Assembly (NCBI RefSeq): GCF_029222705.1
Contig: NZ_JARGZF010000002.1
Span: 62,001-126,000 of the forward strand
Origin: Knoellia sp. p5-6-4
Lineage (GTDB): Bacteria > Actinomycetota > Actinomycetes > Actinomycetales > Dermatophilaceae
Direction of reading: 5' to 3'
Length of the DNA stretch: 64,000 bases
Shown here: in pieces, positions 1-11,286 of the stretch
Position numbering within the stretch: the first letter of the stretch is position 1
Layout: the number at the start of each line of letters is the position of its first letter
The notes under the pieces: generated by a model
Seen by the model: only the letters and a program-made list of their open reading frames with translations
Told to the model about the DNA's origin: nothing
Databases searched by the model: none
Position numbers and translations under genes: made by a program

Positions 1-801
1 CGGGCCGTAGAGCAGCACGCCCTTCGGCGGCTTCAGCTTGTGCTCGAGGAAGAGGTCGGGGTGCAGGTAGGGCAGCTCGACGGCGTCGCGGATCGCCTCG
101 ATCTGGCCCGCCAGGCCACCGATGTCCTCGTAGTCGATGTCGGGGACCTCCTCGAGCACGAGCTCGGAGACCTCGGCCTTCGGGATCCGCTCGTAGACGA
201 AGCCGGAACGGGGTTCGAGCATCAGGGCGTCGCCGACCCGGATCGGCTCGCCGACGAGGGACTCGGCCATCCGCACCACGCGCTCCTCGTCGGCGTGGGC
301 CACGACGAGGACGCGGTCGTCGTCGAGGAGCTCCTTGATCATGACGACCTCGCCGACCCGCTCGAAGCCGCAGGTGGCGACCACGTTCATGGCCTCGTTG
401 AGGCGGACCTCCCGGCCGGAGGACAGCTCGCCCGGGTCGACCGCCGGGCTCACCGCCACGTGCATCTTCCGGCCGCCGGTCAGGATGTCGACCGTGGCGT
501 CGTCGTAGGACTCGAGCACGATGCCGTAGGCGGCCGGCGGCTGGGCCAGCCGGTCGACCTCGCTCTTGAGCGTGACGATCTGCTCGCGCGCCTCCTTGAG
601 CGTGCGCACGAGGCGTTCGTTCTGCGACGAGATGGTGGCGAGGTTCGACTGGAGCTGCAGCACCTTGGTCTCGAGCTCGCGGGAGCGGGCGGGAGCGTCG
701 GCCAGGCGCTGGCGCAGGGCCGCCACCTCCTCGGCGAGCAGCTGCTGCTGGCGGCGCTCCTCGGCGTGGTCGTCGCCGCGGTGGCTCGTCTTGTCGCTCA
801 T
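1..801 (-). CDS. arc: Proteasome-associated AAA ATPase (partial, N-terminal part)
   Basis: The gene runs off the left edge; 267 codons from the start codon (ATG at 801) are present. Arc (Mpa in mycobacteria) is the hexameric ATPase that unfolds pupylated proteins and feeds them to the 20S proteasome in the cytoplasm. The visible part has the family's N-terminal coiled coil (about residues 10-85, rich in Glu, Arg, Leu and Gln), then the beta-rich OB region (about 95-240) and the beginning of the AAA module, ending in LLYGP just before the expected P-loop. The next genes (TrmI, RecB-like nuclease, MetH, MshC) match the usual actinobacterial neighbourhood of the proteasome locus. No clear -10 box sits right at the start, so this gene probably has a leader. 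The identification is firm although the catalytic core is outside the window. Confidence 0.95.
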   Translation of the reverse strand, partial: MSDKTSHRGDDHAEERRQQQLLAEEVAALRQRLADAPARSRELETKVLQLQSNLATISSQNERLVRTLKEAREQIVTLKSEVDRLAQPPAAYGIVLESYDDATVDILTGGRKMHVAVSPAVDPGELSSGREVRLNEAMNVVATCGFERVGEVVMIKELLDDDRVLVVAHADEERVVRMAESLVGEPIRVGDALMLEPRSGFVYERIPKAEVSELVLEEVPDIDYEDIGGLAGQIEAIRDAVELPYLHPDLFLEHKLKPPKGVLLYGP

Positions 802-865
802 GTCGGCTCCCTCACATCGAAGGTCCGACCGCTCTCGGCGGCCGATAACCGACCCTAACGCCGAA

Positions 866-3050
<2,185 letters not shown>

Positions 3051-3092
3051 GCTGCTGACCCTATGTCAGGGCCCTCTTCTAGAGTGCGCTGC

Positions 3093-3944
3093 ATGGTTGC
3101 CGCACTCTCCCCCAGCCGGGCGTCTGACTTCATGCAGTGCCCGCTGCTCTACCGGTTCCGGGTCATCGACCGGCTCCCCTCCCCGCCCAGCCCGGCGGCC
3201 GCCCGCGGCACCCTCGTCCACGCGGTCCTCGAGCGCCTGTTCGACCTGCCCGCCCACGAGCGCACCTCGGAGGCCGCGGCGGCCCTCGTGGCGCCGGAGT
3301 GGGCAGCCCTCAAGGAGGCCGAACCCGAGCTGGCGGCCCTGGTCGACGACCACGCCGACGACCTGCCCTCGCACGACGGGTGGTACGCCGAGGCGACCGC
3401 CCTGATCGAGCGGTGGTTCACCCTCGAGGACCCGACCCGCCTCGAGCCCGCCGAGCGGGAGCTGTACGTCGAGGCCGACTTCGACGGCCTCGTGCTGCGC
3501 GGGTACGTCGACCGCCTGGACGTCGCGCCGTCGGGGGCGATGCGGGTCGTCGACTACAAGACCGGCCGGTCGCCCTCGGAGCTGTTCGAGGGCAAGGCGC
3601 TGTTCCAGATGAAGTTCTACGCGCTGGTGCTGTGGCGGCTGCGCGGAGAGGTCCCCACGCTGCTGCAGCTGGTCTACCTCGGCAACGGCGAGACGGTGCG
3701 CTACAGCCCCGACGAGGCCGACCTGCGGGCGACCGAGCGCAAGCTGAAGGCGCTCTGGGCCGCCATCCAGCGCGCTGCCGAGACCGGCGACTGGCGGCCC
3801 AGCACCTCCCGGCTCTGTGACTGGTGCGACCACCGGGCGCTGTGCCCGGCCTGGGGCGGCACCCCTCCCCCACTTCCCGACCACGCCAGCCTGCTCGCGC
3901 TCGACCCGCAGCGCTCGGGAGAGGCCGAGAAGGCCGAGGACTGA
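3093..3944 (+). CDS. RecB-family PD-(D/E)XK nuclease with Fe-S cysteines
   Basis: A 283-residue stand-alone nuclease related to the C-terminal nuclease domain of RecB/AddB and to Cas4. The core has the catalytic VVDYKTGR segment (Asp and Lys of PD-(D/E)XK) after a beta sheet, and one cysteine near the start (FMQCPLLYRF, residue 16) combines with the C-terminal CDWCDHRALC group to give the four cysteines that hold a 4Fe-4S cluster in this family. The open frame extends far upstream, but I place the start at ATG 3093, because residues from there match the family and a TAGAGT box (3080-3085) sits seven bases before it. The upstream extension lies antisense to the M50 gene. It is convergent with the HAD gene. 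The role is probably DNA repair; no helicase partner is encoded nearby. Confidence 0.9.
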   Translation: MVAALSPSRASDFMQCPLLYRFRVIDRLPSPPSPAAARGTLVHAVLERLFDLPAHERTSEAAAALVAPEWAALKEAEPELAALVDDHADDLPSHDGWYAEATALIERWFTLEDPTRLEPAERELYVEADFDGLVLRGYVDRLDVAPSGAMRVVDYKTGRSPSELFEGKALFQMKFYALVLWRLRGEVPTLLQLVYLGNGETVRYSPDEADLRATERKLKALWAAIQRAAETGDWRPSTSRLCDWCDHRALCPAWGGTPPPLPDHASLLALDPQRSGEAEKAED

Positions 3945-3967
3945 GCCGGTGACCCCGGCTGGCGGGC

Positions 3968-4666
3968 TCAGCGGCCGACGAAGACCGACGTCAGGTCGTG
4001 CGGGGCCAGCCCACGCAGCGACGGCAGCTGCACCGAGCCGGCCATGAGGGGCACCGGCACCACGTGGGGCACCGCCACGGTCGGGACACCGGCGTCGACG
4101 GCCGAGCGGACGCCGGTGGGCGAGTCCTCGATGGCGACGCAGTCGGCCACGTCGACGCCCAGGAGCCTGGCAGCAGCCAGGTAGGGCTCGGGGTGCGGCT
4201 TGCCGTGCTCGACCTCGTCGCCGGTCACCAGGGCCGCGAAGGCTCCCGCTGGCAGGGCCCCGACGACGGCGTCGGCCAGCGAGCGCCACGACATGGTGAC
4301 GAGCACGCAGGGCACTCCGGCCTCGCCGAGGGCGGCCAGCAGCTCGCGGGCCCCCGGGCGCCACGGCACGTGCTCGCGCACCTGCACGATGACCCTGCGC
4401 AGCAGCTCCTCCACGATCTCGACCGGCGAGAGGGTGACCGGCGAATGGGTCCGGATGAACTCGGCGGAGACCATGAGGTCGTTGCCGACCAGCTCGTGGG
4501 CGTACTCCTCGTTCCACACCCCGCCGTGCTCCTCGACGAGCGCGTGCTCGGCCCGGATCCAGTAGGGCTCGGTGTCGACGAGGGTGCCGTCCATGTCCCA
4601 GAAAACGGCGGCGGGCAGGTCACCCGTGCGGGTCGGGGTGGTCGGCGAAGCGCTGTCAGCCGGCAT
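3968..4666 (-). CDS. HAD-family hydrolase (beta-phosphoglucomutase-like phosphatase)
   Basis: A 232-residue cytoplasmic HAD-superfamily protein, subfamily IA. Motif I, FWDMDGTLVDTE, has the nucleophile Asp24 and the acid Asp26; an alpha-helical cap follows (about 40-110), motif II threonine lies in the VLVTMSWRS segment, and the later GDEVEHGKPHPEPYL (Lys) and AIEDSPTGV (Asp) segments give motifs III and IV. The substrate cannot be told from sequence; phosphoglycolate, sugar phosphates and nucleotides are all possible. The start chosen is the ATG at 4666, which overlaps the end of metH by 11 bases, so the two genes are probably co-transcribed and translationally coupled. A longer upstream frame inside metH lacks family similarity. 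Confidence 0.88.
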   Translation of the reverse strand: MPADSASPTTPTRTGDLPAAVFWDMDGTLVDTEPYWIRAEHALVEEHGGVWNEEYAHELVGNDLMVSAEFIRTHSPVTLSPVEIVEELLRRVIVQVREHVPWRPGARELLAALGEAGVPCVLVTMSWRSLADAVVGALPAGAFAALVTGDEVEHGKPHPEPYLAAARLLGVDVADCVAIEDSPTGVRSAVDAGVPTVAVPHVVPVPLMAGSVQLPSLRGLAPHDLTSVFVGR

Positions 4667-7600
4667 TGAAGTACTTGGCCTCCGGGTGGTGGACGACGAG
4701 CGCGTCGGTCGACTGCTCGGGGTGCAGCTGCAGCTCCTCGGAGAGGGAGACGCCGATCCGCTCGGGCTCGAGCAGCGCGACCAGCTTGGCGCGGTCCTCG
4801 AGGTCGGGGCAGGCCGGGTAGCCGAAGGAGTAGCGCGACCCCCGGTGCCGCTGGCGCAGGATGTCCGCGAGCTCCGGGCTGTCCTCGTCACCGAAGCCGA
4901 GCTCCTCTCGCACCCGGGCGTGCCACATCTCGGCGAGCGCCTCGGTCAGCTGGACGGACAGGCCGTGCAGCTCGAGGTAGTCGCGGTAGGCGTCGGCGGC
5001 GAACATCTGCGCGGTCGCCTGGGCGACCTTCGACCCCATGGTCACGAGCTGGAAGGAGACGACGTCCGGGACGCCGTCGGCGGCATACCGGTCGTGGCTC
5101 TTGAAGAAGTCGGCCAGACACAGCCTGCGGTCGCGGCGCTGGCGCGGGAAGGTGAACCGGGTCCGCTCGCTGCCCTCCGGCTCGCCCGCCGGGCCCCGCT
5201 CGTGCCAGAGCACGACCAGGTCGTTGCCCTCGCTGTAGCAGGGGAAGTAGCCGTACACGACCGCCGCCTCGAGCAGGTCCTCGGTCTTGAGCCGGTCGAG
5301 CCACATCCGCAGGTGGGGGCGGCCCTCGGTCTCGACGAGGTCGTCGTAGGAGGGACCGTCGGCGCCCCGGGTCGGCTTCAGCCCCCACTGGCCGAGGAAC
5401 GTCGCCCGCTCGTCGAGGTAGGCGGTGTAGTCGGCGAGCGCCACCCCCTTGACCACTCGGGTGCCCCAGAACGGCGGGGTCGGGATGGCGTTGTCGACCG
5501 CCACGTCGGAGCGCGTGGTGTCGGTGAGCGCCGCGTCGTCGTGGTGCTGCTCGACCTGCCGGACCCGCCGCCGTCGCAGCTCGGGCAGGGCGTCGGCGAG
5601 CTGCACGTCGGGGTTGGTCTTCGCCAGGGCCACGGCGTCCATCAGCCGCAGGCCGTCGAAGGCGTCGCGGGCGTAGCGGACCTCACCCTCGTAGAGCTCG
5701 GCGAGGTCGTTCTCGACGTAGGCGCGGGTGAGGGCGGCGCCGCCGAGGAGCACGGGCCAGCGCGCCGCCATGCCGCGGGAGTTGAGCTCCTCGAGGTTCT
5801 CCTTCATCACCACCGTCGACTTCACGAGCAACCCCGACATGCCGATGGCGTCGACCTCGTTCTCCTCCGCGGCGCGGATGATCTCCGTGATGGGCTGCTT
5901 GATGCCGAGGTTGACGACCTCGTACCCGTTGTTGGACAAGATGATGTCGACGAGGTTCTTGCCGATGTCGTGCACATCGCCCTTGACGGTCGCGAGGAGC
6001 ACGCGGGCCTTGGCCTCGCGCCTGCCGCCGCCGAGCTGCTCCTCGATGAAGGGTTCGAGGTAGGCGACGGCGGCCTTCATGGTCTCGGCGGACTGCAGCA
6101 CGAAGGGCAGCTGCATCTCCCCGCTGCCGAACAGCTCGCCGACGGTCTTCATACCCTCGAGGAGGTGGTCGTTGATGACGTCGAGCGGGCCGGTGCCCTT
6201 GTCGAGCGCCGCCTGCAGGTCCTCCTCGAGCCCCTTGCGCTCGCCGTCGATGATGCGCCGGGCCAGGCGCTCCTCGAGGGGCAGGGCGAGCAGCTCGTCG
6301 GCCCGGGTCGCCTTCATCGAGGCGGTGTCGACGCCCGAGAAGATCTCGAGGAACCGTTCGAGCGGGTCGTAGCCGTCGCGCCGACGGTCGTAGACGAGGT
6401 CGAGCGCGACGTCGCGCTGCTCGTCCGGGATCCGGTTCATCGGCAGGATCTTCGCCGCGTGCACGATGGCCGAGTCCAGGCCGGCCTTGACGCACTCGTG
6501 CAGGAACACGGAGTTGAGCACGATGCGAGAGGCGGGCGAGAGGCCGAACGAGACGTTGGAGACCCCCAGGGTGGTCTGCACCTCCGGGTAGCGCCGCTTG
6601 ATCTCGCGGATCGCCTCGATGGTCTCGAGGCCGTCGCGGCGGGTCTCCTCCTGACCAGTGGCGATGGGGAAGGTCAGCGTGTCGACGACGATGTCGCCGA
6701 CCGCCATGCCCCAGTCCCCGGTCAGCGCGTCGATCAGCCGCGAGGCGATGGCGACCTTCCTGTCCCTGGTGCGGGCCTGGCCCTCCTCGTCGATGGTCAG
6801 GGCCACCACCGCGGCCCCGTGTTCCTTGGCGAGGTGCATCATCCGCTGGTACCGCGAGCCCGGGCCGTCGCCGTCCTCGAAGTTGACCGAGTTGATGACC
6901 GCACGGCCGCCGAGCATCTCGAGTCCGGCCTCGATGACCGCCGGCTCGGTGGAGTCGAGCACCAGGGGGAGCGTGCTGGAGGTGGCCAGCCGGCTGACCA
7001 CCTGCTTCATGTCGGCCACCCCGTCGCGGCCGACGTAGTCGACGCAGACGTCGAGCAGGTGCGCGCCGTCGCGGGTCTGGTCGCGCGCGATCTCCACGCA
7101 GGTGTCCCAGCGGCCCTCGAGCATCGCCTCGCGGAAGGCCTTGGAGCCGTTGGCGTTGGTGCGCTCGCCGATCGAGAGGTAGGACGCGTCCTGTCGGAAG
7201 GGCACTGACTGGTACAGCGAGGCCACCGACGCCTCGGTGCGCGGGCGGCGGCGCCTCACCTGCCGGCCGCCCACCGCCTCGACGACCTGGCGCAGGTGCT
7301 CCGGCGTGGTGCCGCAGCAGCCGCCGACGAGGGCGAGGCCGAACTCCCCCACGAACTGGGTGTGCGCCTTGGCGAGCTCCTCGGGCGTGAGGGGGTACGC
7401 GGCCCCGCCCTTGGTCAGCACCGGCAGGCCCGCGTTCGGCATGCACGTCACCGGCACGCGCGAGTGCCGCGACAGGTGCCGCAGGTGCTCGCTCATCTCC
7501 GCGGGGCCGGTGGCGCAGTTGAGGCCGATGGCGTCGATGCCCAGCGGCTCGAGCGCGGTGAGCGCGGCCGCGATCTCCGAGCCCAGCAGCATGGTCCCGG

Positions 7601-8192
7601 TCGTCTCGACGGTCACCTGCACGAGCACGGGGAGCGACTCGCCCGTCTCGGCGAGCGCCCGCTTGCACCCGACCACGGCAGCCTTGGCCTGGAGCAGGTC
7701 CTGCGAGGTCTCGATGAGGAACGCGTCGGCGCCCCCGGCGACCAGGCCGCGGGCCTGCTCGGCGTAGGCGTCACGCAGCGCGGCATACGGGGCGTGCCCG
7801 AGCGAGGGCAGCTTGGTGCCGGGGCCCATCGAACCCAGCACGAACCGCGGCTTGGCGTCGGTCGACCAGCGGTCGGCCGCCTCGCGGGCGATGCGCGCCC
7901 CTGCCTCGGCCAGCTCGTGGATGCGCTCGGGGATGTCGTACTCGCCCAGGTTCGCGAGGTTGGCCCCGAAGGTGTTGGTCTCGATGGCGTCGACGCCGAC
8001 CTCGAGGTAGGCGTCGTGGACCGACCTGACGATGTCGGGCCGGGTGACGTTCAGGATCTCGTTGCAGCCCTCGTAGCCCTGGAAGTCCTCGAGGGAGGGG
8101 TCGGCGGCCTGGAGCATGGTCCCCATGGCGCCGTCGGCGACGAGCACCCGCTCACCGAGTGCGTTGCGGAAGAGGTCGGAGCGGCTGCTCAC
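4656..8192 (-). CDS. metH: Cobalamin-dependent methionine synthase MetH
   Basis: A 1178-residue enzyme that moves the methyl group from 5-methyltetrahydrofolate to homocysteine through cobalamin. Domains in order: homocysteine-binding barrel (about 1-325) with zinc ligands in GLNCATGP and VGGCCGTTP; pterin-binding barrel (about 335-620) with RTNANGSKAF; cobalamin cap and Rossmann domains with the KGDVHDIGKNLVD motif (DxHxxG, His is the cobalt ligand); and the C-terminal activation domain that binds SAM. All are complete. The start is GTG 8192; a TAGACT box at 8232-8237 would give a leader of about 33 bases. The 120-base upstream gap is too short for a cobalamin riboswitch and shows none. Two GTATGCCG octamers lie in it (5081, 7781), both read as TAT-GCC. 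Confidence 0.97.
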   Translation of the reverse strand: MSSRSDLFRNALGERVLVADGAMGTMLQAADPSLEDFQGYEGCNEILNVTRPDIVRSVHDAYLEVGVDAIETNTFGANLANLGEYDIPERIHELAEAGARIAREAADRWSTDAKPRFVLGSMGPGTKLPSLGHAPYAALRDAYAEQARGLVAGGADAFLIETSQDLLQAKAAVVGCKRALAETGESLPVLVQVTVETTGTMLLGSEIAAALTALEPLGIDAIGLNCATGPAEMSEHLRHLSRHSRVPVTCMPNAGLPVLTKGGAAYPLTPEELAKAHTQFVGEFGLALVGGCCGTTPEHLRQVVEAVGGRQVRRRRPRTEASVASLYQSVPFRQDASYLSIGERTNANGSKAFREAMLEGRWDTCVEIARDQTRDGAHLLDVCVDYVGRDGVADMKQVVSRLATSSTLPLVLDSTEPAVIEAGLEMLGGRAVINSVNFEDGDGPGSRYQRMMHLAKEHGAAVVALTIDEEGQARTRDRKVAIASRLIDALTGDWGMAVGDIVVDTLTFPIATGQEETRRDGLETIEAIREIKRRYPEVQTTLGVSNVSFGLSPASRIVLNSVFLHECVKAGLDSAIVHAAKILPMNRIPDEQRDVALDLVYDRRRDGYDPLERFLEIFSGVDTASMKATRADELLALPLEERLARRIIDGERKGLEEDLQAALDKGTGPLDVINDHLLEGMKTVGELFGSGEMQLPFVLQSAETMKAAVAYLEPFIEEQLGGGRREAKARVLLATVKGDVHDIGKNLVDIILSNNGYEVVNLGIKQPITEIIRAAEENEVDAIGMSGLLVKSTVVMKENLEELNSRGMAARWPVLLGGAALTRAYVENDLAELYEGEVRYARDAFDGLRLMDAVALAKTNPDVQLADALPELRRRRVRQVEQHHDDAALTDTTRSDVAVDNAIPTPPFWGTRVVKGVALADYTAYLDERATFLGQWGLKPTRGADGPSYDDLVETEGRPHLRMWLDRLKTEDLLEAAVVYGYFPCYSEGNDLVVLWHERGPAGEPEGSERTRFTFPRQRRDRRLCLADFFKSHDRYAADGVPDVVSFQLVTMGSKVAQATAQMFAADAYRDYLELHGLSVQLTEALAEMWHARVREELGFGDEDSPELADILRQRHRGSRYSFGYPACPDLEDRAKLVALLEPERIGVSLSEELQLHPEQSTDALVVHHPEAKYFNAG

Positions 8193-8312
8193 AGTGGTCT
8201 GCCTTCACGGTCGTCGAGGGGGTTCCCGGCGAGTCTACTGAGAGACCTGCTCGCCACCGGGGTCGCATTCCGTAGGGTGGGCAGTGCAGGAGTACCGACA
8301 GGAGGCGCTGCG

Positions 8313-9170
8313 TTGATCGAGCTCGAGGACGTTCCGGAGCTGCGGGACCCCGTGATGATCGCCGCCTTCGAGGGCTGGAACGACGCCGGAGAAGCCGCGA
8401 CAGCGGTGGTCGACCACCTCATCGACATCTGGGACGCCGAGCCCATCGCCGCCCTCGACCCGGAGGACTACTACGACTTCCAGGTCAACCGACCCCGGGT
8501 GGTGCTCGACGAGGGCCGCCGCCGGATCAGCTGGCGCACCACCAGGATCCTGCTGGCGACAACCCCCGGCATCGACCGCGACGTGATCCTCGTGCAGGGC
8601 ATCGAGCCGTCGTTCCGGTGGCGCGCCTTCACCATCGAGCTGATGGAGTTCGCCCAGCAGGCCGGGATCAGCACGGTGTTCACCCTGGGCGCACTGATGG
8701 CCGACGTGGCCCACACCCGGCCCATCCCGGTCACGGCGACCTCCGACAGCGAGGACGTCCTCCACCGCTACGACCTCGAGCCCAGCAAGTACGAGGGCCC
8801 CACCGGGATCGTGGGGGTGCTGGCCGACGCCGCGACCCAGGCCGGCCTCCAGTCCATCTCGTGCTGGGCCGCCGTGCCGCACTACGCCGGCCACTCGCCG
8901 TCGCCCAAGGCCACCCTGGCCCTGGTCTCCAAGCTCGAGGAGCTGCTCGACTCCCCGGTCCCCCACGGCGACCTGTCCGAGGCCGCGAAGGCGTGGGAGC
9001 GCGGGATCAACGAGCTCGCCGAGACCGACGACGAGGTCGCGGAGTACGTCCAGTCCCTCGAGGAGGCGCAGGACACCGCCGACCTGCCGGAGGCGAGCGG
9101 TGACGCGATCGCCCGCGAGTTCGAGCGCTACCTGCGCCGCCGAGGCCACGACGGCGGCACCACGGGCTGA
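8313..9170 (+). CDS. PAC2-family protein
   Basis: A 285-residue protein of the PAC2 (proteasome assembly chaperone 2-like) family, common in actinobacteria and archaea. The sequence opens with the family's AAFEGWNDAGEAA segment and keeps the conserved GIEPSFRW and VFTLGALMADVAHTRP regions. The C-terminus is acidic (LETDDEV-type stretch and several Glu/Asp). The start is a TTG at 8313 preceded by GGAGGC at 8301-8306; a TAGGGT box at 8273-8278 predicts transcription from about 8285, so this one has a leader. Its position near arc tempted early assignment to proteasome assembly, but bacterial PAC2 proteins have no proven role; I leave the function open. It is divergent from metH and convergent with mshC. 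Confidence 0.88.
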   Translation: MIELEDVPELRDPVMIAAFEGWNDAGEAATAVVDHLIDIWDAEPIAALDPEDYYDFQVNRPRVVLDEGRRRISWRTTRILLATTPGIDRDVILVQGIEPSFRWRAFTIELMEFAQQAGISTVFTLGALMADVAHTRPIPVTATSDSEDVLHRYDLEPSKYEGPTGIVGVLADAATQAGLQSISCWAAVPHYAGHSPSPKATLALVSKLEELLDSPVPHGDLSEAAKAWERGINELAETDDEVAEYVQSLEEAQDTADLPEASGDAIAREFERYLRRRGHDGGTTG

Positions 9171-9171
9171 A

Positions 9172-9194
9172 CCGGCCGCCACCGTCGCGGCCGG
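9172..9194. terminator. Inverted repeat between convergent PAC2 and mshC genes
   Basis: CCGGCCGC at 9172-9179 pairs perfectly with GCGGCCGG at 9187-9194 around a seven-base loop. It lies exactly in the 30-base gap between two convergent genes, so it probably ends transcripts from both sides, although no T-tract follows. Confidence 0.55.
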
Positions 9195-9200
9195 GTGCGG

Positions 9201-10448
9201 CTAGAGCCTGACGCCCAGCAGGGAGTCCAGCATCCGGGCGATGATGCCCGGCGCGGCGGGGTCGTCCCCGCCATGGGTGAGGCTCTCCTGCGCCCACCGG
9301 TCGACGGCCGCGAGGGCCCCGGGGGTGTCGAGGTCGTCGGCCACGCGCTCACGGACCCGTTGCAGCGTGGCGTCGGCGGTGGGCCCGGTATTGACCGACA
9401 TGGCCGAGCGCCAGGTCTCCAGGCGCTGTTCGGCCTGCTCGAGGTGGGCCGCAGTCCAGTCCCAGTCGGTGCGGTAGTGCTGGCTGAGGAGCGCAAGCCT
9501 GATGGCCATGGGGTCGACGCCGTCGGCCCGCAGCTTCGAGACGAGCACGAGGTTTCCCTTGGACTTGCTCATCTTCTCGCCGTCGAGGCCGACCATCGCC
9601 TGGTGCACGTAGCACCGGGCGAACGGCCGCTCGCCCGTGAGCGCTACCGCCTGGGAGGCGCTCATCTCGTGGTGCGGGAACACCAGGTCGCTGCCGCCAC
9701 CTTGGATGTCGAAGCTCGTGCCGAGGAACTGCAGGGCGATGCAGCTGCACTCGATGTGCCAGCCGGGACGGCCCGGCCCGAGCTGGTCGTTCTCCCACCA
9801 GGGCTCGCCCTCGCGGGCCGCGCGCCACAACAGCGGGTCGAAGGGGTCGCGCTTGCCCGCGCGGTCGGGGTCGCCGCCGCGGTCGGCGAAGACCTCCATC
9901 ATCTGCTCGCGCGTCCACCCGGAGACCGAGCCGAAGCCGGGGTCGCTCGCGAGGTCGAAGTAGATGTCGTCGGACTCCGACTCGGGCGTCTCCACCCGGT
10001 AGGCCACGCCCTTGTCGAGCAGCTCGACGACTGCGGCCGCGATCGGTCGGATGCTCTCGACGACGCCGATGTAGTGGTCGGGCGGGATGATGGCCAGGTC
10101 GGTCATGTCCTCGCGGAACAGCGCGACCTCCGCGGTGGCGAGGTGCTCCCAGTGCAGTCCGTCGCGTTCGGCCCGCTCGATGAGGGGGTCGTCGACGTCG
10201 GTGATGTTCTGCACGTAGAGCACCTCGTGGCCGGCGTCGCGCAGCGCCCGTCCGAGCACGTCGAAGGTGACGTAGGTGGCCGCGTGGCCGAGGTGGGTGG
10301 CGTCGTAGGGCGTGATCCCGCAGACGTACATCCTCGCGGTCGGTCCGGCCGCGACCGGGCGGACCGACCCGGACGCGGTGTCGAAGACACGCACCGGCAG
10401 GCCGGTGCCCGGCACGGCCGGGATGAAGGGGGAAGGCCAGGAGATCAC
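9201..10448 (-). CDS. mshC: L-cysteine:1D-myo-inositol 2-amino-2-deoxy-alpha-D-glucopyranoside ligase MshC
   Basis: A 415-residue ligase of mycothiol synthesis: it activates cysteine with ATP and joins it to GlcN-Ins. It is a cysteinyl-tRNA synthetase paralogue, with the class I HIGH-like segment HLGHA near residue 52-56, a zinc-binding cysteine at 43 (YVCGITPYD), and KMSKSKGN near residue 290. The TPYDATHLGH signature and the lack of the tRNA-binding C-terminal domain separate it from CysRS; length is right for MshC. The start is GTG 10448, with a TAGGCT box at 10455-10460 exactly six bases before it (reverse strand), so the transcript is probably leaderless. Mycothiol is the main low-molecular thiol of actinobacteria, which supports the lineage call. 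Confidence 0.95.
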   Translation of the reverse strand: MISWPSPFIPAVPGTGLPVRVFDTASGSVRPVAAGPTARMYVCGITPYDATHLGHAATYVTFDVLGRALRDAGHEVLYVQNITDVDDPLIERAERDGLHWEHLATAEVALFREDMTDLAIIPPDHYIGVVESIRPIAAAVVELLDKGVAYRVETPESESDDIYFDLASDPGFGSVSGWTREQMMEVFADRGGDPDRAGKRDPFDPLLWRAAREGEPWWENDQLGPGRPGWHIECSCIALQFLGTSFDIQGGGSDLVFPHHEMSASQAVALTGERPFARCYVHQAMVGLDGEKMSKSKGNLVLVSKLRADGVDPMAIRLALLSQHYRTDWDWTAAHLEQAEQRLETWRSAMSVNTGPTADATLQRVRERVADDLDTPGALAAVDRWAQESLTHGGDDPAAPGIIARMLDSLLGVRL

Positions 10449-10473
10449 GGGTGCAGCCTACGTGCGCCGCTGC

Positions 10474-11286
10474 TCACAGCGGCGGCCAGGGGATGGCCGG
10501 CCAGCCGTGGCCGGGCAGCGGGTATGCCGGCAGCTCCAGCAGGCGGCGGACGCGCCGCTGCAGGGCGGCGAGCTCGGCCTCGGTGAGGTGGGCGCCCAGC
10601 GCTGCCGGGAGCCCGGACCCTGCGGCCAGGGCGTCGTCGAGCCGGTGGAGCCGGACGAGCTCATCCTCCGGCAGGGATCGGCCGGCGAAGCCCCACAGCA
10701 CGGTGCGCAGCTTGTCGTCGCTGTGGAGCGAGACGCCGTGGTCGAAGCCGCGCACCGCCACGCCCTCGCGCACGAGGTGCGAGCCCTTGCGGTCGCTGTT
10801 GTTGATCACCGCGTCGAAGGCGGCGACGGCCGCCACCGCGGGTGAGTCCTCGTGCACGACGACGACCGGCCCACCGTCCTCGCCCTCGCCGCTCAGTACC
10901 GGGAGCCAACCGGGAGGGATGGCGTCGGGGGCCACGACGTCGACGACGTAGTCCTGCGGCTCCCCCGGGTCGCCCACCCAGCGCTGAAGGGAGCCGGGCC
11001 CCCGCGGACCGGAACGCAGGACGGTCTCGGGCACCACGTCCCACCCCCCGGCCTCCGAGACGAGGAAGGCCGCCGTCTCGCGGCCGGCGAGGGTGCCGTC
11101 GGGGAAGTCCCACAGGGGCCGTTCCCCCGCCACCGGCTTGTAGATGGCCAGGAGCGACTGCTCGCCGGCGGTGACCTCGGCCAGGAAGGCGTGGTTCGAG
11201 GCGTCGGCCAGCCGGCCGACGAGGGTGATCTCGCCCTCGGCGAGGACAGCGAGGACGTCGGCGGTGCCGGGCGCCTGACCGGTCAG
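10474..11286 (-). CDS. SCO1664-family kinase-like protein, apparent CTG start
   Basis: A 270-residue protein of the actinobacterial SCO1664 family, distantly like HipA/PI3-PI4 kinases. It has a lysine in LLAIYKPVAGERPLWD, a catalytic-loop-like INNSDRKGSH and a GFDHGVSLH segment like the metal-binding DHG of HipA kinases. The substrate is unknown. It follows the DUF3090 gene, and the two families are linked in many actinobacteria. No ATG, GTG or TTG occurs in frame between the DUF3090 stop and the first conserved residues; the only sensible start is CTG 11286-11284, which overlaps the upstream TGA as CTGA. I therefore infer a translationally coupled near-cognate start. The octamer GTATGCCG occurs near the 3-prime end (10522). 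Confidence 0.82.
   Translation of the reverse strand: MTGQAPGTADVLAVLAEGEITLVGRLADASNHAFLAEVTAGEQSLLAIYKPVAGERPLWDFPDGTLAGRETAAFLVSEAGGWDVVPETVLRSGPRGPGSLQRWVGDPGEPQDYVVDVVAPDAIPPGWLPVLSGEGEDGGPVVVVHEDSPAVAAVAAFDAVINNSDRKGSHLVREGVAVRGFDHGVSLHSDDKLRTVLWGFAGRSLPEDELVRLHRLDDALAAGSGLPAALGAHLTEAELAALQRRVRRLLELPAYPLPGHGWPAIPWPPL

Noticed and set aside
4572-7208. An 878-codon open frame on the + strand
   Set aside because: It lies antisense to metH, whose product matches the family along its whole length. Long antisense frames are expected at this GC content.
8193-8312. Cobalamin riboswitch before metH
   Set aside because: The gap is 120 bases and contains the divergent PAC2 promoter; there is no room and no B12-box-like sequence.
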